Shown: positions 1 through 11,091, numbered from the stretch's first letter. The stretch: 64,000 nucleotides of DNA from Deltaproteobacteria bacterium (GCA_020633415.1 JACKDQ010000004.1:186001-250000); one strand, 5' to 3'. Numbers and translations are program-made. Notes: generated by a model not told the origin, from the sequence alone.

Positions 1-1
1 C

Positions 2-1165
2 AAAGACGAAAGGCGTGGTATCCGCGGCTCAGCCCATATGTTCGAGCACATGATGTTCAAAGGGAGCAAGCGCGTGAGGCCCGAAGCACACGCGCGGATG
101 ATCTCCTCGGTTGGCGGGTCCTGCAACGCCTTCACCACAGAGGACGTGACGGCCTATCACAACACCGTACCCAAGCAATACTTGGACTTCGCGCTCAAAT
201 TGGAGGCCGAGCGCATGCGTTCTCTGGTGCTCACAGACAAGTGGATCGACAAGGAGCGCCAGGTTGTCAAAGAGGAGAAACGCAAGCGGCTGGACAACAG
301 CCCGATCGGACGCGCCCTTGAAGCGCTAACGGCGCTCACCTTCGAGAAGCATCCTTATGCATGGACGCCAGCCGGCTTTCTCGAAGAGTTGAATCGCATG
401 AAGCGCTCGGATTTTCGCGCATTCTATGACCGCTACTATCAGCCCAATAATGCCACGGTGGTGGTCGTCGGCGATGTCGAGCGTCCCGCCGTGGAAGCGG
501 CTGTTAACGAATATTTCAGCAAGATCCCCAAGGCGCCCGATCCGCCGCGCGTCGCCGTCAAAGAGCCCGAACAGCGGGCCTATCGCGAGAAAGTTGGCGA
601 TTGGCCGTCACAATTGTCGGTGTTCATCGGTGCCTACCATATTCCGGCGGCCAACCATCCGGACATCCCGGCGCTCGAAATGCTCAGCACGATCTTGTCC
701 GCCGGTCGGACGTCGCGGCTCTACCAAGCGCTGGTGCGCAAGAAGCAGATCGCCGTCGCCGCTGGCGGCTTCGTCTGGCCCCGTGAACAGCCCGGCGTAT
801 TGATCATCTATGGCATCGGCCTGCCGCGGCATGACGTCGCCAAGATCAAAGCCGAGTTGCTAACCGAGCTCGAACGTGTTGCCGATGAGGGCGTTGCCTC
901 GACCGAGCTCTTGCGCGCGCAGAATCAACTGGCGACCTCCCATTTGCGCCGATTGCGCACGGTTTACGGGATCGCCAATGCGATCGGTATGTCGACCTAC
1001 GTTCAGGGCAATCCGCGCGCCTTTCTCGAGGACGAGCGACGCTTCGACGCGGTGACACAATCAGATATCAAACGCGTGGCCCAGCGATATCTGCGACGCT
1101 CGAATCTTTCGGCAATCGTCTTGCCGGCTAGCAGCGGCAAAGCGGCCAAGGGAGGTCGACGATGA
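2..1165 (+). CDS. M16 family zinc metallopeptidase, 5'-truncated by the window edge
   Basis: The reading frame is open to the left edge of the window, so the true start lies outside. The first codons contain the M16 zinc-site signature HxxEH: the first His is the codon at 35-37 and is followed by Met-Phe-Glu-His. A start at the ATG of position 38 would cut this motif in half, which shows that ATG is internal. About 387 residues are visible and cover the catalytic domain and the second, structural M16 domain. The stop overlaps the start of the next M16 gene by four bases (ATGA), so the two are translationally coupled. By family knowledge such pairs form a two-subunit processing-peptidase-like enzyme, with this subunit catalytic. 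The N-terminal signal, if any, cannot be seen. Confidence 0.93.
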   Translation, partial: KDERRGIRGSAHMFEHMMFKGSKRVRPEAHARMISSVGGSCNAFTTEDVTAYHNTVPKQYLDFALKLEAERMRSLVLTDKWIDKERQVVKEEKRKRLDNSPIGRALEALTALTFEKHPYAWTPAGFLEELNRMKRSDFRAFYDRYYQPNNATVVVVGDVERPAVEAAVNEYFSKIPKAPDPPRVAVKEPEQRAYREKVGDWPSQLSVFIGAYHIPAANHPDIPALEMLSTILSAGRTSRLYQALVRKKQIAVAAGGFVWPREQPGVLIIYGIGLPRHDVAKIKAELLTELERVADEGVASTELLRAQNQLATSHLRRLRTVYGIANAIGMSTYVQGNPRAFLEDERRFDAVTQSDIKRVAQRYLRRSNLSAIVLPASSGKAAKGGRR

Positions 1166-3330
1166 AACGCAGTTTACTGGTTGCGGTCGTTGCGCTGGTG
1201 ACGATTGGAGCGGCCTGCGGGACCAAGGTGACCAAGGGACCACTCGCTCCGCTGAAATCAGCGGTCAAGAAAGGTGGCGGGCAAGCCGTCGACCCGTGGG
1301 CAGGGCGTACCGACCTGATCAGCTCACCTCAAGTTCAGCCAGCGAGCGCGCTGGCGATTCCAAAGTATCAGTCGTTTACTCTGCGCAATGGGTTGCGCGT
1401 GATCGCGATGCCCGATCACCAATTGCCGCTGATCTCTGTCGAGTTGGTCTTGGCCGCCGGTGGTATCGACGATCCGCCGGGAAAGGAGGGGCTAGCTCAG
1501 CTCACGGCATCGATGCTTCGTCAGGGCGTCAAGACGATGGACGCCGATGCGATCTCTCGCACTGTCGATGCTGTTGGTGTCTCGCTGTCCGCGGGTGCGG
1601 GCTACGAGCGCTCGACTGTCGACTGCGGCGGGCGCAGCCGCTACCTAGATCTATGCCTGCGGATGATCGAACACCTGGTGCTCACGCCGGTGTTCCCTGA
1701 AGATGAGATGAAGCAGCCAAAGAATGAGTTGCGCGAGCAAGTGCGCGGCATTCGTGACGACCCAAGCGCGTTAGCTCAGCAGTTCTTTTTCAACGAGCTC
1801 TACGGCGATCAACACCCCGCTGGACGGCCCTTAACCTTGGCGGCGATCGAGCGGCTCGGCCGAGATGATCTGATAGGTTTTCATCGTACGCGCTATCTCC
1901 CCGCCGGAGCAGTACTAGCGATCAGTGGAGACTTCGACGTAGACAAGATCCAGCAGGCAGTCCGCTCGCACTTCTCGCGCTGGCGACGACGCAAGTTGCC
2001 GGCCCGCGCCATTCAGCCCTTGGCGCCAGTCAAGCCCGGCCTCTCGGTGCTGCTGGTTGATAAGCCGAGTCTGACCCAAAGCTCGTTTTACTTGGGGCAC
2101 CAGGGGGTCAAGCGAATGGATCCCGACCGCGACGCGCTAACGGTGATGAACTATTCGCTTGGCGGTGGCGGGTTTAGTTCGCGGCTGATGCAGGTCGTAC
2201 GTGCAGAGGGTGGCAAGACCTACGGTATTAGCAGTAGCTTCTCGTCCGAGAGTCTCGATGGCTCATTTTCGATCAGCAGCTTCACGCGTACGGAAGAGAC
2301 TTTGGCGACACTGCTGCTCGTGCGCAGCGAGCTCGAAAAGATGGCGGCCAGCGGTGTCAGCGCTGAGGAGCTAGCGGCGGCAAAGGGCAAGATCGCTGGC
2401 GGCTATTCCATCCGCTACTCAACGACGGCTCAGATCGCCGGTGCGCTGGCTCGGGCCAGGATCAACGAACTGCCCGATAGCTACGTTAGCGAGTACGCTC
2501 TGCGGATCGACAAGGTCGATCGGCAGACCGCGAATCGGGTCGCGGCTTCGCATTTGCATCCGGGCAGCCTGGTCGTGGTCATCGTCGGCAACGCCAAGCT
2601 GATCGAGCCGCAGCTCCGGCGGGCCAAGATCGCCTTTCGCAAGGTGTCGTACCTCGATCCGATCAGCGCAAAGGCTCGCCAAGAGCGCGCCACTCCACAG
2701 CACGCGGCGCCGATCAGCGACGCCGAGAACCGCGTTGCACGTAAGCTCTTGAAGCGGGCATGGACTCGCGCTGGCGGGCAGAAGCTGCGCGCGGTGCGTG
2801 GGCTTAAGCTGCTCGGCAGCGGCCGCATCGGCGCGATGCAGGTCGAATATAGTGTGCTTGCCCGTCCGGCACGCAGCGAGCTGCGGATCGCGATCAGTCT
2901 CGGCGCTCTGCCGATGCAGATGGTGTTAGACGGTGACGTGGCCTTCGCCCAGCAGGGCAAGCAGGCTCGCGTACCGCTGCCCGCGCACAAGATCAGCGAG
3001 ATGAAGCATGACCTCTGGCGCTTGCCACCGCTGGTGATCGACAACGCGCTGACCGACAACGTTCGGGCCCGATTGTTGGCCAAGGGAGCAAGGAGCAAGG
3101 GTCAGATCGCTGTCGAAGTTGCTCCTCCCGACGCACCGCGGATTACGCTCGTTTTCGACCGCGCCTACCGCCTGGTTTCAATGCGCCATCAAGGGCAAAG
3201 CGGCTCAACGATCGTCTCGGATTTTTCGGCGCACCGCCGCGTCAAGGGCGTCGAAGTGCCGTTTACGATCAAGACGGAAAATGCCGGACGCGAGCAGCTG
3301 CTCAAGTACAAGACGGTCGAACTGCTCTAG
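1162..3330 (+). CDS. M16-like lipoprotein, catalytically degenerate partner with C-terminal extension
   Basis: A 722-residue protein with a lipoprotein signal: Lys-Arg, a hydrophobic stretch, and the lipobox I-G-A-A-C with Cys19 as the lipidated residue. Residues about 65-490 follow the M16 fold, but the HxxEH position reads Q-L-T-A-S (residues 113-117), so zinc ligands are missing. The second domain keeps a Gly-rich segment followed by Arg347 and Tyr354, the R/Y pair known from the non-catalytic subunit of heterodimeric M16 enzymes. Residues about 510-722 form an extra domain not found in standard M16 subunits of roughly 450 residues; I do not recognise it. Coupled by ATGA overlap to the upstream catalytic subunit. 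Inference: an envelope-anchored regulatory or substrate-binding subunit. Confidence 0.88.
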   Translation: MKRSLLVAVVALVTIGAACGTKVTKGPLAPLKSAVKKGGGQAVDPWAGRTDLISSPQVQPASALAIPKYQSFTLRNGLRVIAMPDHQLPLISVELVLAAGGIDDPPGKEGLAQLTASMLRQGVKTMDADAISRTVDAVGVSLSAGAGYERSTVDCGGRSRYLDLCLRMIEHLVLTPVFPEDEMKQPKNELREQVRGIRDDPSALAQQFFFNELYGDQHPAGRPLTLAAIERLGRDDLIGFHRTRYLPAGAVLAISGDFDVDKIQQAVRSHFSRWRRRKLPARAIQPLAPVKPGLSVLLVDKPSLTQSSFYLGHQGVKRMDPDRDALTVMNYSLGGGGFSSRLMQVVRAEGGKTYGISSSFSSESLDGSFSISSFTRTEETLATLLLVRSELEKMAASGVSAEELAAAKGKIAGGYSIRYSTTAQIAGALARARINELPDSYVSEYALRIDKVDRQTANRVAASHLHPGSLVVVIVGNAKLIEPQLRRAKIAFRKVSYLDPISAKARQERATPQHAAPISDAENRVARKLLKRAWTRAGGQKLRAVRGLKLLGSGRIGAMQVEYSVLARPARSELRIAISLGALPMQMVLDGDVAFAQQGKQARVPLPAHKISEMKHDLWRLPPLVIDNALTDNVRARLLAKGARSKGQIAVEVAPPDAPRITLVFDRAYRLVSMRHQGQSGSTIVSDFSAHRRVKGVEVPFTIKTENAGREQLLKYKTVELL

Positions 3331-3492
3331 CGCACTGATCGCGAGCTTTCGCGCGTCGCGCTTTCGCGCCGAGCGACGTTTACCCGCAAAGTTGTTGCGG
3401 CGCTGGCGGTCGGCTTTTCGCCAAAATTCCAGGAAAATCGGTCGTCAAGCGGATTGGCCCGAGCTCCCACGCTGTGTCAAACTACGGCACCG

Positions 3493-4632
3493 ATGGTCAA
3501 ACGTCGACGGTACGATCCAGACCGGCTGTTTAATCCCGGGGGCTTTCGAGCCTTCCGCAAGCGCTATTCGCGCGCCGAGGTTGTCTTCTCGCTAGTGATC
3601 GCCGTGCTGCTGCTCGGCATCCTCGGTTGGATTGTTCGCCGTGGTCACCAGGTCGATCCGCAGTTGTTTGCTTCGGCTCCCTTGACCAATCGCGACCAGC
3701 GAAAGGCGAGCGCCGATCGTGGGCCGCTGCCAAGCGGGCTGGCGGCGGCTGGCTGGCGCGAGGGGCCGATCGCACACTTTAGTGCTGAGAAGCTCTACGA
3801 GAAGATCAACGGTCGCGCCGACTATTTTCGCTCATTTTTCGTCAAGGGACTGAGCTTCGTCTCTCTCTCGCTCTCCGAGGCTTCGGTCGATGTTGAGCTC
3901 TACGACCACGGGACGGTTGCCAACGCCATCGGCGCGTACAGCGGTGAGCGTGAGTCGACGGCAAAGACCGAACTCAGCGATGGGGGCCTCGGTCACTTGT
4001 CGCGCAATGCGCTGTTTTGGGTGCGCGGTCGCTTCTACATCCGTGCGATCGGTTCAGACGAATCGCCCGCGGTGATCGCGCAGCTGCGGCATCTACGGAC
4101 CGTGCTCGACGCCAAGCTCCCGGCAGGCGCGCTCCCCTGGGCCTATCAGTTGCTCTGCAAACAGCTCGGGTTTGCGATCGGCCAAGTCAGCTACTTGGCA
4201 AAAGATGCTTTCTCTTTTGACTTCGCCAAGGGTATCTACGCCGCGCGTCGCCTAGACAACGGTGAAGTATTTGTCGCCGCCACCAAAGACCCGGCTGCGG
4301 CTTCTGCTTTGGCCGGCCAGTTTCGTGAGGGCTTTTTACAGTACGGCGTAAAGGCGGGCTCAGCGTCGGGCAAGGCCGCTGTACTGATCAAAGATCGCTA
4401 TCAGAGCGCCTTCTCCGCGGCTACCGCCGTCGGGCGCTTGGTCGTCGGCGTGAGGGCGATCCCCAAAGCGGCTGACGCGGCCAAGGCGCTCAACGAGATC
4501 GTCGAAAAGGCTCGGACAATTTCGCCTGAGATGATCAAGGATGGCGCCGTGCCGCTGTTGGAGAGCAAGGCCAAGGCGTCGAGCGGATCAACCTCGGAAG
4601 AGGGGAGTACTGGTGGCGAAGAAACCTATTAG
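3493..4632 (+). CDS. DUF6599-like membrane-anchored protein, first gene of a redox operon
   Basis: A 379-residue protein with a basic N terminus and one membrane segment at about residues 34-55 (hydrophobic run around V-I-A-V-L-L-L-G-I-L), so most of it is probably periplasmic. The segment following E-K-L-Y-E-K-I-N-G-R-A-D-Y (residues about 100-113) resembles the DUF6599 family, whose function is unknown. The tail is rich in Ser, Gly and Glu. I chose ATG 3493; a TTG at 3454 is in frame but less likely. The next gene starts inside its last 20 bases, so it is the head of a four-gene unit with a DUF362 protein, a polyferredoxin and an aldo/keto reductase. The family name is recalled from motif appearance only. 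Confidence 0.75.
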   Translation: MVKRRRYDPDRLFNPGGFRAFRKRYSRAEVVFSLVIAVLLLGILGWIVRRGHQVDPQLFASAPLTNRDQRKASADRGPLPSGLAAAGWREGPIAHFSAEKLYEKINGRADYFRSFFVKGLSFVSLSLSEASVDVELYDHGTVANAIGAYSGERESTAKTELSDGGLGHLSRNALFWVRGRFYIRAIGSDESPAVIAQLRHLRTVLDAKLPAGALPWAYQLLCKQLGFAIGQVSYLAKDAFSFDFAKGIYAARRLDNGEVFVAATKDPAAASALAGQFREGFLQYGVKAGSASGKAAVLIKDRYQSAFSAATAVGRLVVGVRAIPKAADAAKALNEIVEKARTISPEMIKDGAVPLLESKAKASSGSTSEEGSTGGEETY

Positions 4633-5682
4633 TGGTGAGCACGCACCAGGTGTCGAACACGGCGATCCGACGCTGCAACGGCTGCGTCGTCGGACCTTTA
4701 TCAAACAGGCCGCGGTGATCGGTGGCGCCTCGGCCGTCGCCGGATGGGCGGCGCTGGCACCGGCGGATTGGCCGCTGTCGCTACGCGATCCCGATGGAGA
4801 GCGCGGCAAGCCGCGTGAACCGCTGGTTCGTTTGCCGCAGGGCGGCTTCGCGGTTCCGCCAAAGCCGGGTGCCGCAGCACTCGGCATCGCGCGCGGCCAA
4901 CAGATCGACAAGATGGTTCGCTCTGCCGTCGATAGCATTGGGGGAATTGGCCATTACATCCGTTCCGGAGATGTGGTGGTGCTCAAGCCCAACGTTGCCT
5001 TCGAGCGACCGGCGATTCTTGGTGCGACAACCAATCCCGAGGTGCTGACCAGTCTGATCCGCTTGGTCAAAGAGGCTGGCGCACGCGAAGTGCGCGTTGT
5101 CGACAACCCGATCGAATCGCCGCAGAGCTGTTTTCGCAAGAGCGGCATTGAGCGCGCGGCTGTCGAGGCTGGGGCGCGCGTCTATCTGCCATCCCCCGGC
5201 GAGTTTGCGACGCTGCAGGTGCCGGGAGCCAAGCACATTGCGCGCTGGCCGTTTTTCTGGCGCCCCTTCGCTGATGCCGACAAGGTAATCGGCGTTGCTC
5301 CGGTCAAAGACCACAACCTGTGTCGTGCCTCGATGACGACCAAGAATTGGTACGGTCTGCTCGGTGGCCGCCGTAATCAGTTCCATCAAGACATCCACGG
5401 CATCATTACCGACCTCGCCTTGATGTTGAAGCCGACCTTCGTTGTCCTCGATGCCAGCCGTGTGCTGTTTCGCAGTGGCCCGACCGGCGGTAGTCTCGCC
5501 GACGTGCGTCCCGGTCACTGCATCGCCGCAGCAACCGATAGCCTGGCCCTCGACGCGTTTGGCTGGGACGAGCTGTTGCGTCGCCAAGATAAGCCGAAGC
5601 CGGGCTACTTTGAGCAAGCCGCGGCCAAGAAGCTCGGTGAGCCGCGCTGGCGCTCGCTGTCACGCAAGGACGTCAACATCGG

Positions 5683-5686
<4 letters not shown>
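4613..5686 (+). CDS. Tat-exported DUF362 domain protein
   Basis: A 357-residue protein starting at GTG 4613, a few bases after the purine-rich GAGGGGAG. A twin-arginine motif R-R-R-T-F-I-K lies at about residues 25-31, followed by an Ala/Gly-rich hydrophobic segment, so it is probably exported folded through Tat, as expected for a cofactor protein. The body matches DUF362: V-V-L-K-P-N-V near residue 125, an N-P-E-V-L-T segment and G-A-R-E-V-R-V-V-D. DUF362 is uncharacterised but often sits beside ferredoxin domains; here no Fe-S motif lies in the protein itself, and the next gene encodes a polyferredoxin. The stop overlaps that gene's start by four bases. Role inferred: redox partner or substrate-binding component of the exported system. 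Confidence 0.87.
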
Positions 5687-7365
<1,679 letters not shown>

Positions 7366-7375
7366 AGGAGGATCG

Positions 7376-8578
7376 ATGAGTGCGCGAAATGATCGAGAGC
7401 TCGAGCTCAGCCGGCGACAGCTGCTGGCGGGGTCAGCGGCTGTGACGTTGGCCGCCAGTTTGGGCCTCAGCGACGACGCCGAGGCGAAGCCCCAAAAGAA
7501 GCGCATTCATGTGCCGCGGCGCGTTCTGGGCAAGACCAAGCGCAGTGTGCCGATGCTGCTGATGGGGCAGGCGATGTCGCTCGACCCGGTATTCGATCCC
7601 AAACTGGCCGAGTGCTTACAGCTCGGCATCGACTATTTCGATGCTGCTGATTGTTACGGCGGGGGTCGCAACGAACTAGCGCTGGGCAGTTTCCTTAAGC
7701 GCACGAAGAAGCGCAACAGCGTGTTCATTACCAGCAAGTCCGACAAGCATGATCCTGAGGGCTTTGAGCGCGCTGTCGATGAATCATTGCGCAAGCTGGG
7801 CACGAATTATCTCGACATGTTCTATTTGCACGGCCTGAAAGATGCGAGCCATCTGTCCGCCAAACTGGCCGGCGCCGTCGATCGCCTCAAGAAGCGCGGC
7901 AAGATCCGCCATTTTGGCTTTTCTTGTCACGATCACAACGTTGCGGAGCTGCTGACGCGTGCGGCGTCGCTGTCATGGGTGGAATCGGTCATGTTCCGCT
8001 ATAACTTCGGCCAGTACGGCGATCGCGAGTTGAACAAAGCGATCGAAGCCGCTGCCCACGCCAATATCGGCTTGATCGCGATGAAGACGCAGCGCTCGGC
8101 GGCCTCATTCCGCGGCAAGTGGGTGCCGTTTACCAAGGCCGGTCAGTGGAATCGCCAGCAAGCCGTCCTCAAAGCGGTTTGGGCCGACACGCGGATCACT
8201 GCCGTCGTTTCCCACATGGACACCTTCGGTAAGTTGCGCGAGAACGCCGCGGCTGCGGCAGACAAAAAAGGTCTTTCGCGCCGCGAGATCGAGGAGCTCG
8301 GCCGCTATGCTGCAGCAACGCGCGCATTGACCTGCGATGGCTGCGACCATCTTTGCGGCGCTCAGCTCCCCGCCGAGATGCGTGTCGGCGAGACGATGCG
8401 TTACCTGATGTACCACGACGTTTATGGTCAGCAGGAAACCGCCCGCCAACTCTATCGCGCGTTGCCCGAGCAGGCGCGCAATATCGAGGCGGTGGATTTT
8501 CGTCAGGCGTTGGCCGCATGTCCCAACGCTGTCGATATCGCGTGGCACCTGCGTCGCGCCAAACAAGTTCTGGGCTAG
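7376..8578 (+). CDS. Tat-exported aldo/keto reductase with C-terminal Fe-S-like Cys cluster
   Basis: A 400-residue protein starting at ATG 7376, preceded by the strong ribosome site AAAGGAGG at 7363-7370. A Tat signal S-R-R-Q-L-L-A-G lies at residues 12-19. The aldo/keto reductase catalytic tetrad is visible as Asp89, Tyr94, Lys121 and His152. The C terminus holds Cys320, Cys323 and Cys327, and a distant Cys-Pro at 382, the arrangement of the aldo/keto reductase subgroup with a ferredoxin-like tail. Known members are cytosolic NAD(P)H enzymes; an exported one next to a polyferredoxin more likely takes electrons from Fe-S proteins or works in reverse. The substrate is unknown. Last gene of the four-gene operon. 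Confidence 0.9.
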   Translation: MSARNDRELELSRRQLLAGSAAVTLAASLGLSDDAEAKPQKKRIHVPRRVLGKTKRSVPMLLMGQAMSLDPVFDPKLAECLQLGIDYFDAADCYGGGRNELALGSFLKRTKKRNSVFITSKSDKHDPEGFERAVDESLRKLGTNYLDMFYLHGLKDASHLSAKLAGAVDRLKKRGKIRHFGFSCHDHNVAELLTRAASLSWVESVMFRYNFGQYGDRELNKAIEAAAHANIGLIAMKTQRSAASFRGKWVPFTKAGQWNRQQAVLKAVWADTRITAVVSHMDTFGKLRENAAAAADKKGLSRREIEELGRYAAATRALTCDGCDHLCGAQLPAEMRVGETMRYLMYHDVYGQQETARQLYRALPEQARNIEAVDFRQALAACPNAVDIAWHLRRAKQVLG

Positions 8579-8617
8579 CCGGTTCGCGCCGCGCCGGATT
8601 TGCAGGAATTACCAGTT

Positions 8618-8644
8618 TTGCCAACCCGGGCGCTGCGTTATAGT
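8618..8644 (+). promoter_or_regulatory. Putative promoter of the HTH/receiver gene, likely leaderless
   Basis: TTGCCA at 8618-8623 and TATAGT at 8639-8644 resemble -35 and -10 hexamers, though the 15-base spacer is short. The -10 element ends eight bases before ATG 8653 and no Shine-Dalgarno sequence is present, so transcription would begin at or next to the start codon. Confidence 0.4.
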
Positions 8645-8652
8645 TGCCACCT

Positions 8653-9282
8653 ATGTCGCGCGTCTACTCGTCGCCGCAGATCGCCGGCCTGATCGGCGTC
8701 GATCCGTCGAGCATCAATCGCTGGATCGACGCGGGTCGGCTGCCAGCACATCGCACGCTGGGTGGTCATCGGCGGGTCACCGCGCGCGATTTGCGTTCAT
8801 TTCTACAGTCCAATCAGTTGCCGATCCCGCACGAACTGGCAGAGGTCGAAGCTGATTCGCTGCAATCGACCCCTTTGACCACGTCGACCGCCCTACCGGT
8901 GGAGCAGACAGGCGCGCCGGCGACGCGAATCCTGCTGATCGGCGCCCCGCAACACCTCGCGGGCCAGCTCGACGATGCGGTCGCCGAGCAAAGCGCAGAA
9001 CTGCAGCTGTCGCATCAGCCTAACCCCGCGGCGGGCTTGTTGCAGATCGGCTATCAGCAGCCCGAGATCGTCTGGCTCGCTGATCCGCTCCCCGGTGGCC
9101 CCGGTAGCGAGCGCGTCTGCGAGGCGATCCGTCAGGATCGGCGCTTCGCCGGCGTGTTCGTGGTTGTCGCTGCTCGTGATGGTCGTCGCGAAAGTTTGCT
9201 CGCCGCCGGAGCCGATGCGGTGGTTCGTCCGCCGATCACCGGCGATGTGCTGTCCACTTTGCTCGATGCGATGGGCGAATGA
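8653..9282 (+). CDS. MerR-type helix-turn-helix protein with pseudo-receiver domain
   Basis: 209 residues. Residues 4-50 form an excisionase/MerR-like DNA-binding domain: Y-S-S-P-Q-I-A-G-L-I-G-V-D, S-S-I-N-R-W-I-D-A-G and the typical T-L-G-G-H-R-R-V wing. Residues about 95-208 look like a receiver fold ending in A-G-A-D-A-V-V-R-P-P-I, but the segment that normally carries the phospho-acceptor Asp reads P-E-I-V-W-L-A-D, one residue out of register, so phosphorylation is doubtful. Start ATG 8653 is preferred to TTG 8644, because the helix-turn-helix domain begins at once and a -10-like element ends just upstream. The stop overlaps the next gene's start (ATGA). Inference: a transcription factor working with the downstream AgmX-like protein. 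Confidence 0.85.
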   Translation: MSRVYSSPQIAGLIGVDPSSINRWIDAGRLPAHRTLGGHRRVTARDLRSFLQSNQLPIPHELAEVEADSLQSTPLTTSTALPVEQTGAPATRILLIGAPQHLAGQLDDAVAEQSAELQLSHQPNPAAGLLQIGYQQPEIVWLADPLPGGPGSERVCEAIRQDRRFAGVFVVVAARDGRRESLLAAGADAVVRPPITGDVLSTLLDAMGE

Positions 9283-9878
9283 TGCGATTCATCGTCGGTG
9301 TATTTGTCGGGCTGTTGCCGCTCGGCGGCTATTGGGGCTACCTGCAGTGGCAGGCCGACAAGAATCCGTGCGGCAACATCTGCGGCGAGGGCACCGGCTG
9401 TAGTCAGGGCCGCTGTATTGCGGTCGCGCCCGGAAAAACGCGCCCACGCGTTCGGCGTCGCTCACGGCGACGTCGCCGGGTTACACCTCCACCGGGTGCG
9501 CTCAAGCAACCGTCTGCGGTGCAGCGGGCCGACCAAACGCTCGGCCCTTCACTCAAGGGCGCCGATCACCTCGACATGGCCGAGGCTGCCGACGGTCGAG
9601 AGCTCTCCGAACAGGAGGTCGAGCAGGCGTTTCGCAAGCAGGACCGACGGATCTTAGCCTGCATCGAGCAAGCGCGCGGTGAGTACGATATCAAAGGCCG
9701 TGTTACTGTCGGCTTTCGAATCGAGCGCAGCGGAAAGATCGAGAAGGTCCAAGTTTCGGCGCCGCGGTTGATGCAGTCAGCTGGTTTGCACAGCTGTATT
9801 ACGCCCCTTGTTCGGCAGCTCAGCTTTGGCTCGAGTTCCCGATCGCTGATCTATCGTTTTCCCTATACGCTGGACTAA
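9279..9878 (+). CDS. Membrane-anchored AgmX/PglI-like (TonB-C-like) protein
   Basis: A 199-residue protein with an N-terminal signal anchor (hydrophobic residues 3-20), a short Cys-rich stretch at about 30-47, and a very basic Arg-rich linker at about 50-68. The C-terminal 85 residues resemble the AgmX/PglI C-terminal domain of myxobacterial gliding and envelope proteins: a conserved Cys in I-L-A-C-I, then G-R-V-T-V-G-F-R-I-E-R-S-G-K-I and a late S-C-I. In that family the domain resembles the C terminus of TonB. It overlaps the upstream regulator by four bases. The second ATG at 9282 is an equally possible start. The process it serves cannot be told from the sequence. Confidence 0.8.
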   Translation: MMRFIVGVFVGLLPLGGYWGYLQWQADKNPCGNICGEGTGCSQGRCIAVAPGKTRPRVRRRSRRRRRVTPPPGALKQPSAVQRADQTLGPSLKGADHLDMAEAADGRELSEQEVEQAFRKQDRRILACIEQARGEYDIKGRVTVGFRIERSGKIEKVQVSAPRLMQSAGLHSCITPLVRQLSFGSSSRSLIYRFPYTLD

Positions 9879-9882
9879 GCCC

Positions 9883-11091
9883 ATGCGCTGCTTTCGACCC
9901 CTTGTGCCGGCCAGTCTTTGCTGTGTCGCCAGCTGTCTACTTTTGCTGTCGTCCTGCAAGCGGCCGAGTGCGACGACCGCAGCAGACGCCCACGTATCGT
10001 CTAGGCCGAGCGCTCCCGCACGTCCACCGGCGATCTACGACAGCCACGTCCATATCACGCCGCTTCCCGACACGCTCAACACGGCGTTGCGAATCTTTTC
10101 CGCGGTCGGTGTGGAAAAGTTTGCTGTGAAGAGTGCCGGTAGCCCGGGGAGCCCGCGCTTTGCAGCGACGGTCCAGCTGGCCGACTATCTTGGCGAGCGG
10201 ATGGCCTTCTTCGGCAACATCGACTGGGAAGGCATCGACGAGCCTGGCTGGGCCAAGCGCGAGGTCGCCGCCTTGGAAAAAATCATCGCCGCCGGCGGTA
10301 GCGGCATCAAGATCTTCAAGGCGCTTGGTCTCGGCGTGCGCCTGAAGGACGGCTCGTTGCTCAAGGTCGACGATCCTCGGCTCGATCCGTTGTGGCGTCG
10401 CGCAGGAGAATTGGGTGCGATCGTCGCTTGGCACGTTGCCGACCCGGTTGCTTTCTTCAAGCCGATCGACAAGAACAACGAGCGCTACGACGAGCTCTCG
10501 TTGGCGCCCGATTGGTCATTTTATGGCAAAGACTATCCTAGCCACGCCCAGCTGCTAGCCGCTCGCGACCGCGTGATCGCGCGTTTCCCCAAGACAATCT
10601 TTTTGGGTATCCACCTGGCCAATCACCCCGAGGATCTGGATTACGTCGACGGTCTACTCAGTCGCTACAAGAACCTTTACGTCGACACGTCGGCGCGCGT
10701 TCCCGAAATCGGCCGCCACCCGCCGCAGAAGGTCCGCGAGTTCTTTGTTCGGCACCAGGATCGGATTCTCTTTGGTACAGACTTGATCGTTACGCCGGGT
10801 GGGCTGCAGCTCGGCTCGGTTTCGCTCAAAGAGCCAGACTTTTCCGATGCCGTCGCTTTCTATCAAGCCCACCGAAACTACTTCGAGACGTCAAAACGCC
10901 AGATCGCCCACCCCACGCCGATTCAAGGGCGCTGGAAAGTCGACGCGATCAACCTTCCGCCAGCAGTGCTCAGCAAGTTCTATCGGGACAACGCCGAGCG
11001 GCTGATCTTCGCGCCGCGCAGCCGATTTCTCGCCCGTCGGGCGGCCAAGCAGCGCGCCGAGGCTGGCAAGTCAGCCGGTCGGGCGCATTAG
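9883..11091 (+). CDS. Amidohydrolase-family lipoprotein
   Basis: A 402-residue protein with a lipoprotein signal ending in L-L-S-S-C (Cys25), followed by a low-complexity linker and then a TIM-barrel metal hydrolase. Visible metal-site motifs in order are H-x-H at residues 55 and 57 (Y-D-S-H-V-H), G-I-K-I-F-K, W-H-V-A-D, G-I-H-L-A-N and G-T-D-L. These match amidohydrolase family 2 (amidohydro-related superfamily). Such enzymes hydrolyse or decarboxylate diverse small molecules; the substrate is unknown. The C terminus is Arg- and Ala-rich. It begins four bases after the previous stop, so it may be co-transcribed with the HTH and AgmX-like genes. Confidence 0.88.
   Translation: MRCFRPLVPASLCCVASCLLLLSSCKRPSATTAADAHVSSRPSAPARPPAIYDSHVHITPLPDTLNTALRIFSAVGVEKFAVKSAGSPGSPRFAATVQLADYLGERMAFFGNIDWEGIDEPGWAKREVAALEKIIAAGGSGIKIFKALGLGVRLKDGSLLKVDDPRLDPLWRRAGELGAIVAWHVADPVAFFKPIDKNNERYDELSLAPDWSFYGKDYPSHAQLLAARDRVIARFPKTIFLGIHLANHPEDLDYVDGLLSRYKNLYVDTSARVPEIGRHPPQKVREFFVRHQDRILFGTDLIVTPGGLQLGSVSLKEPDFSDAVAFYQAHRNYFETSKRQIAHPTPIQGRWKVDAINLPPAVLSKFYRDNAERLIFAPRSRFLARRAAKQRAEAGKSAGRAH

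Noticed and set aside
38..40. ATG 38 as the start of the first M16 gene
   Set aside because: It falls inside the HxxEH zinc motif (His codon at 35-37), so the gene must begin upstream of the window.
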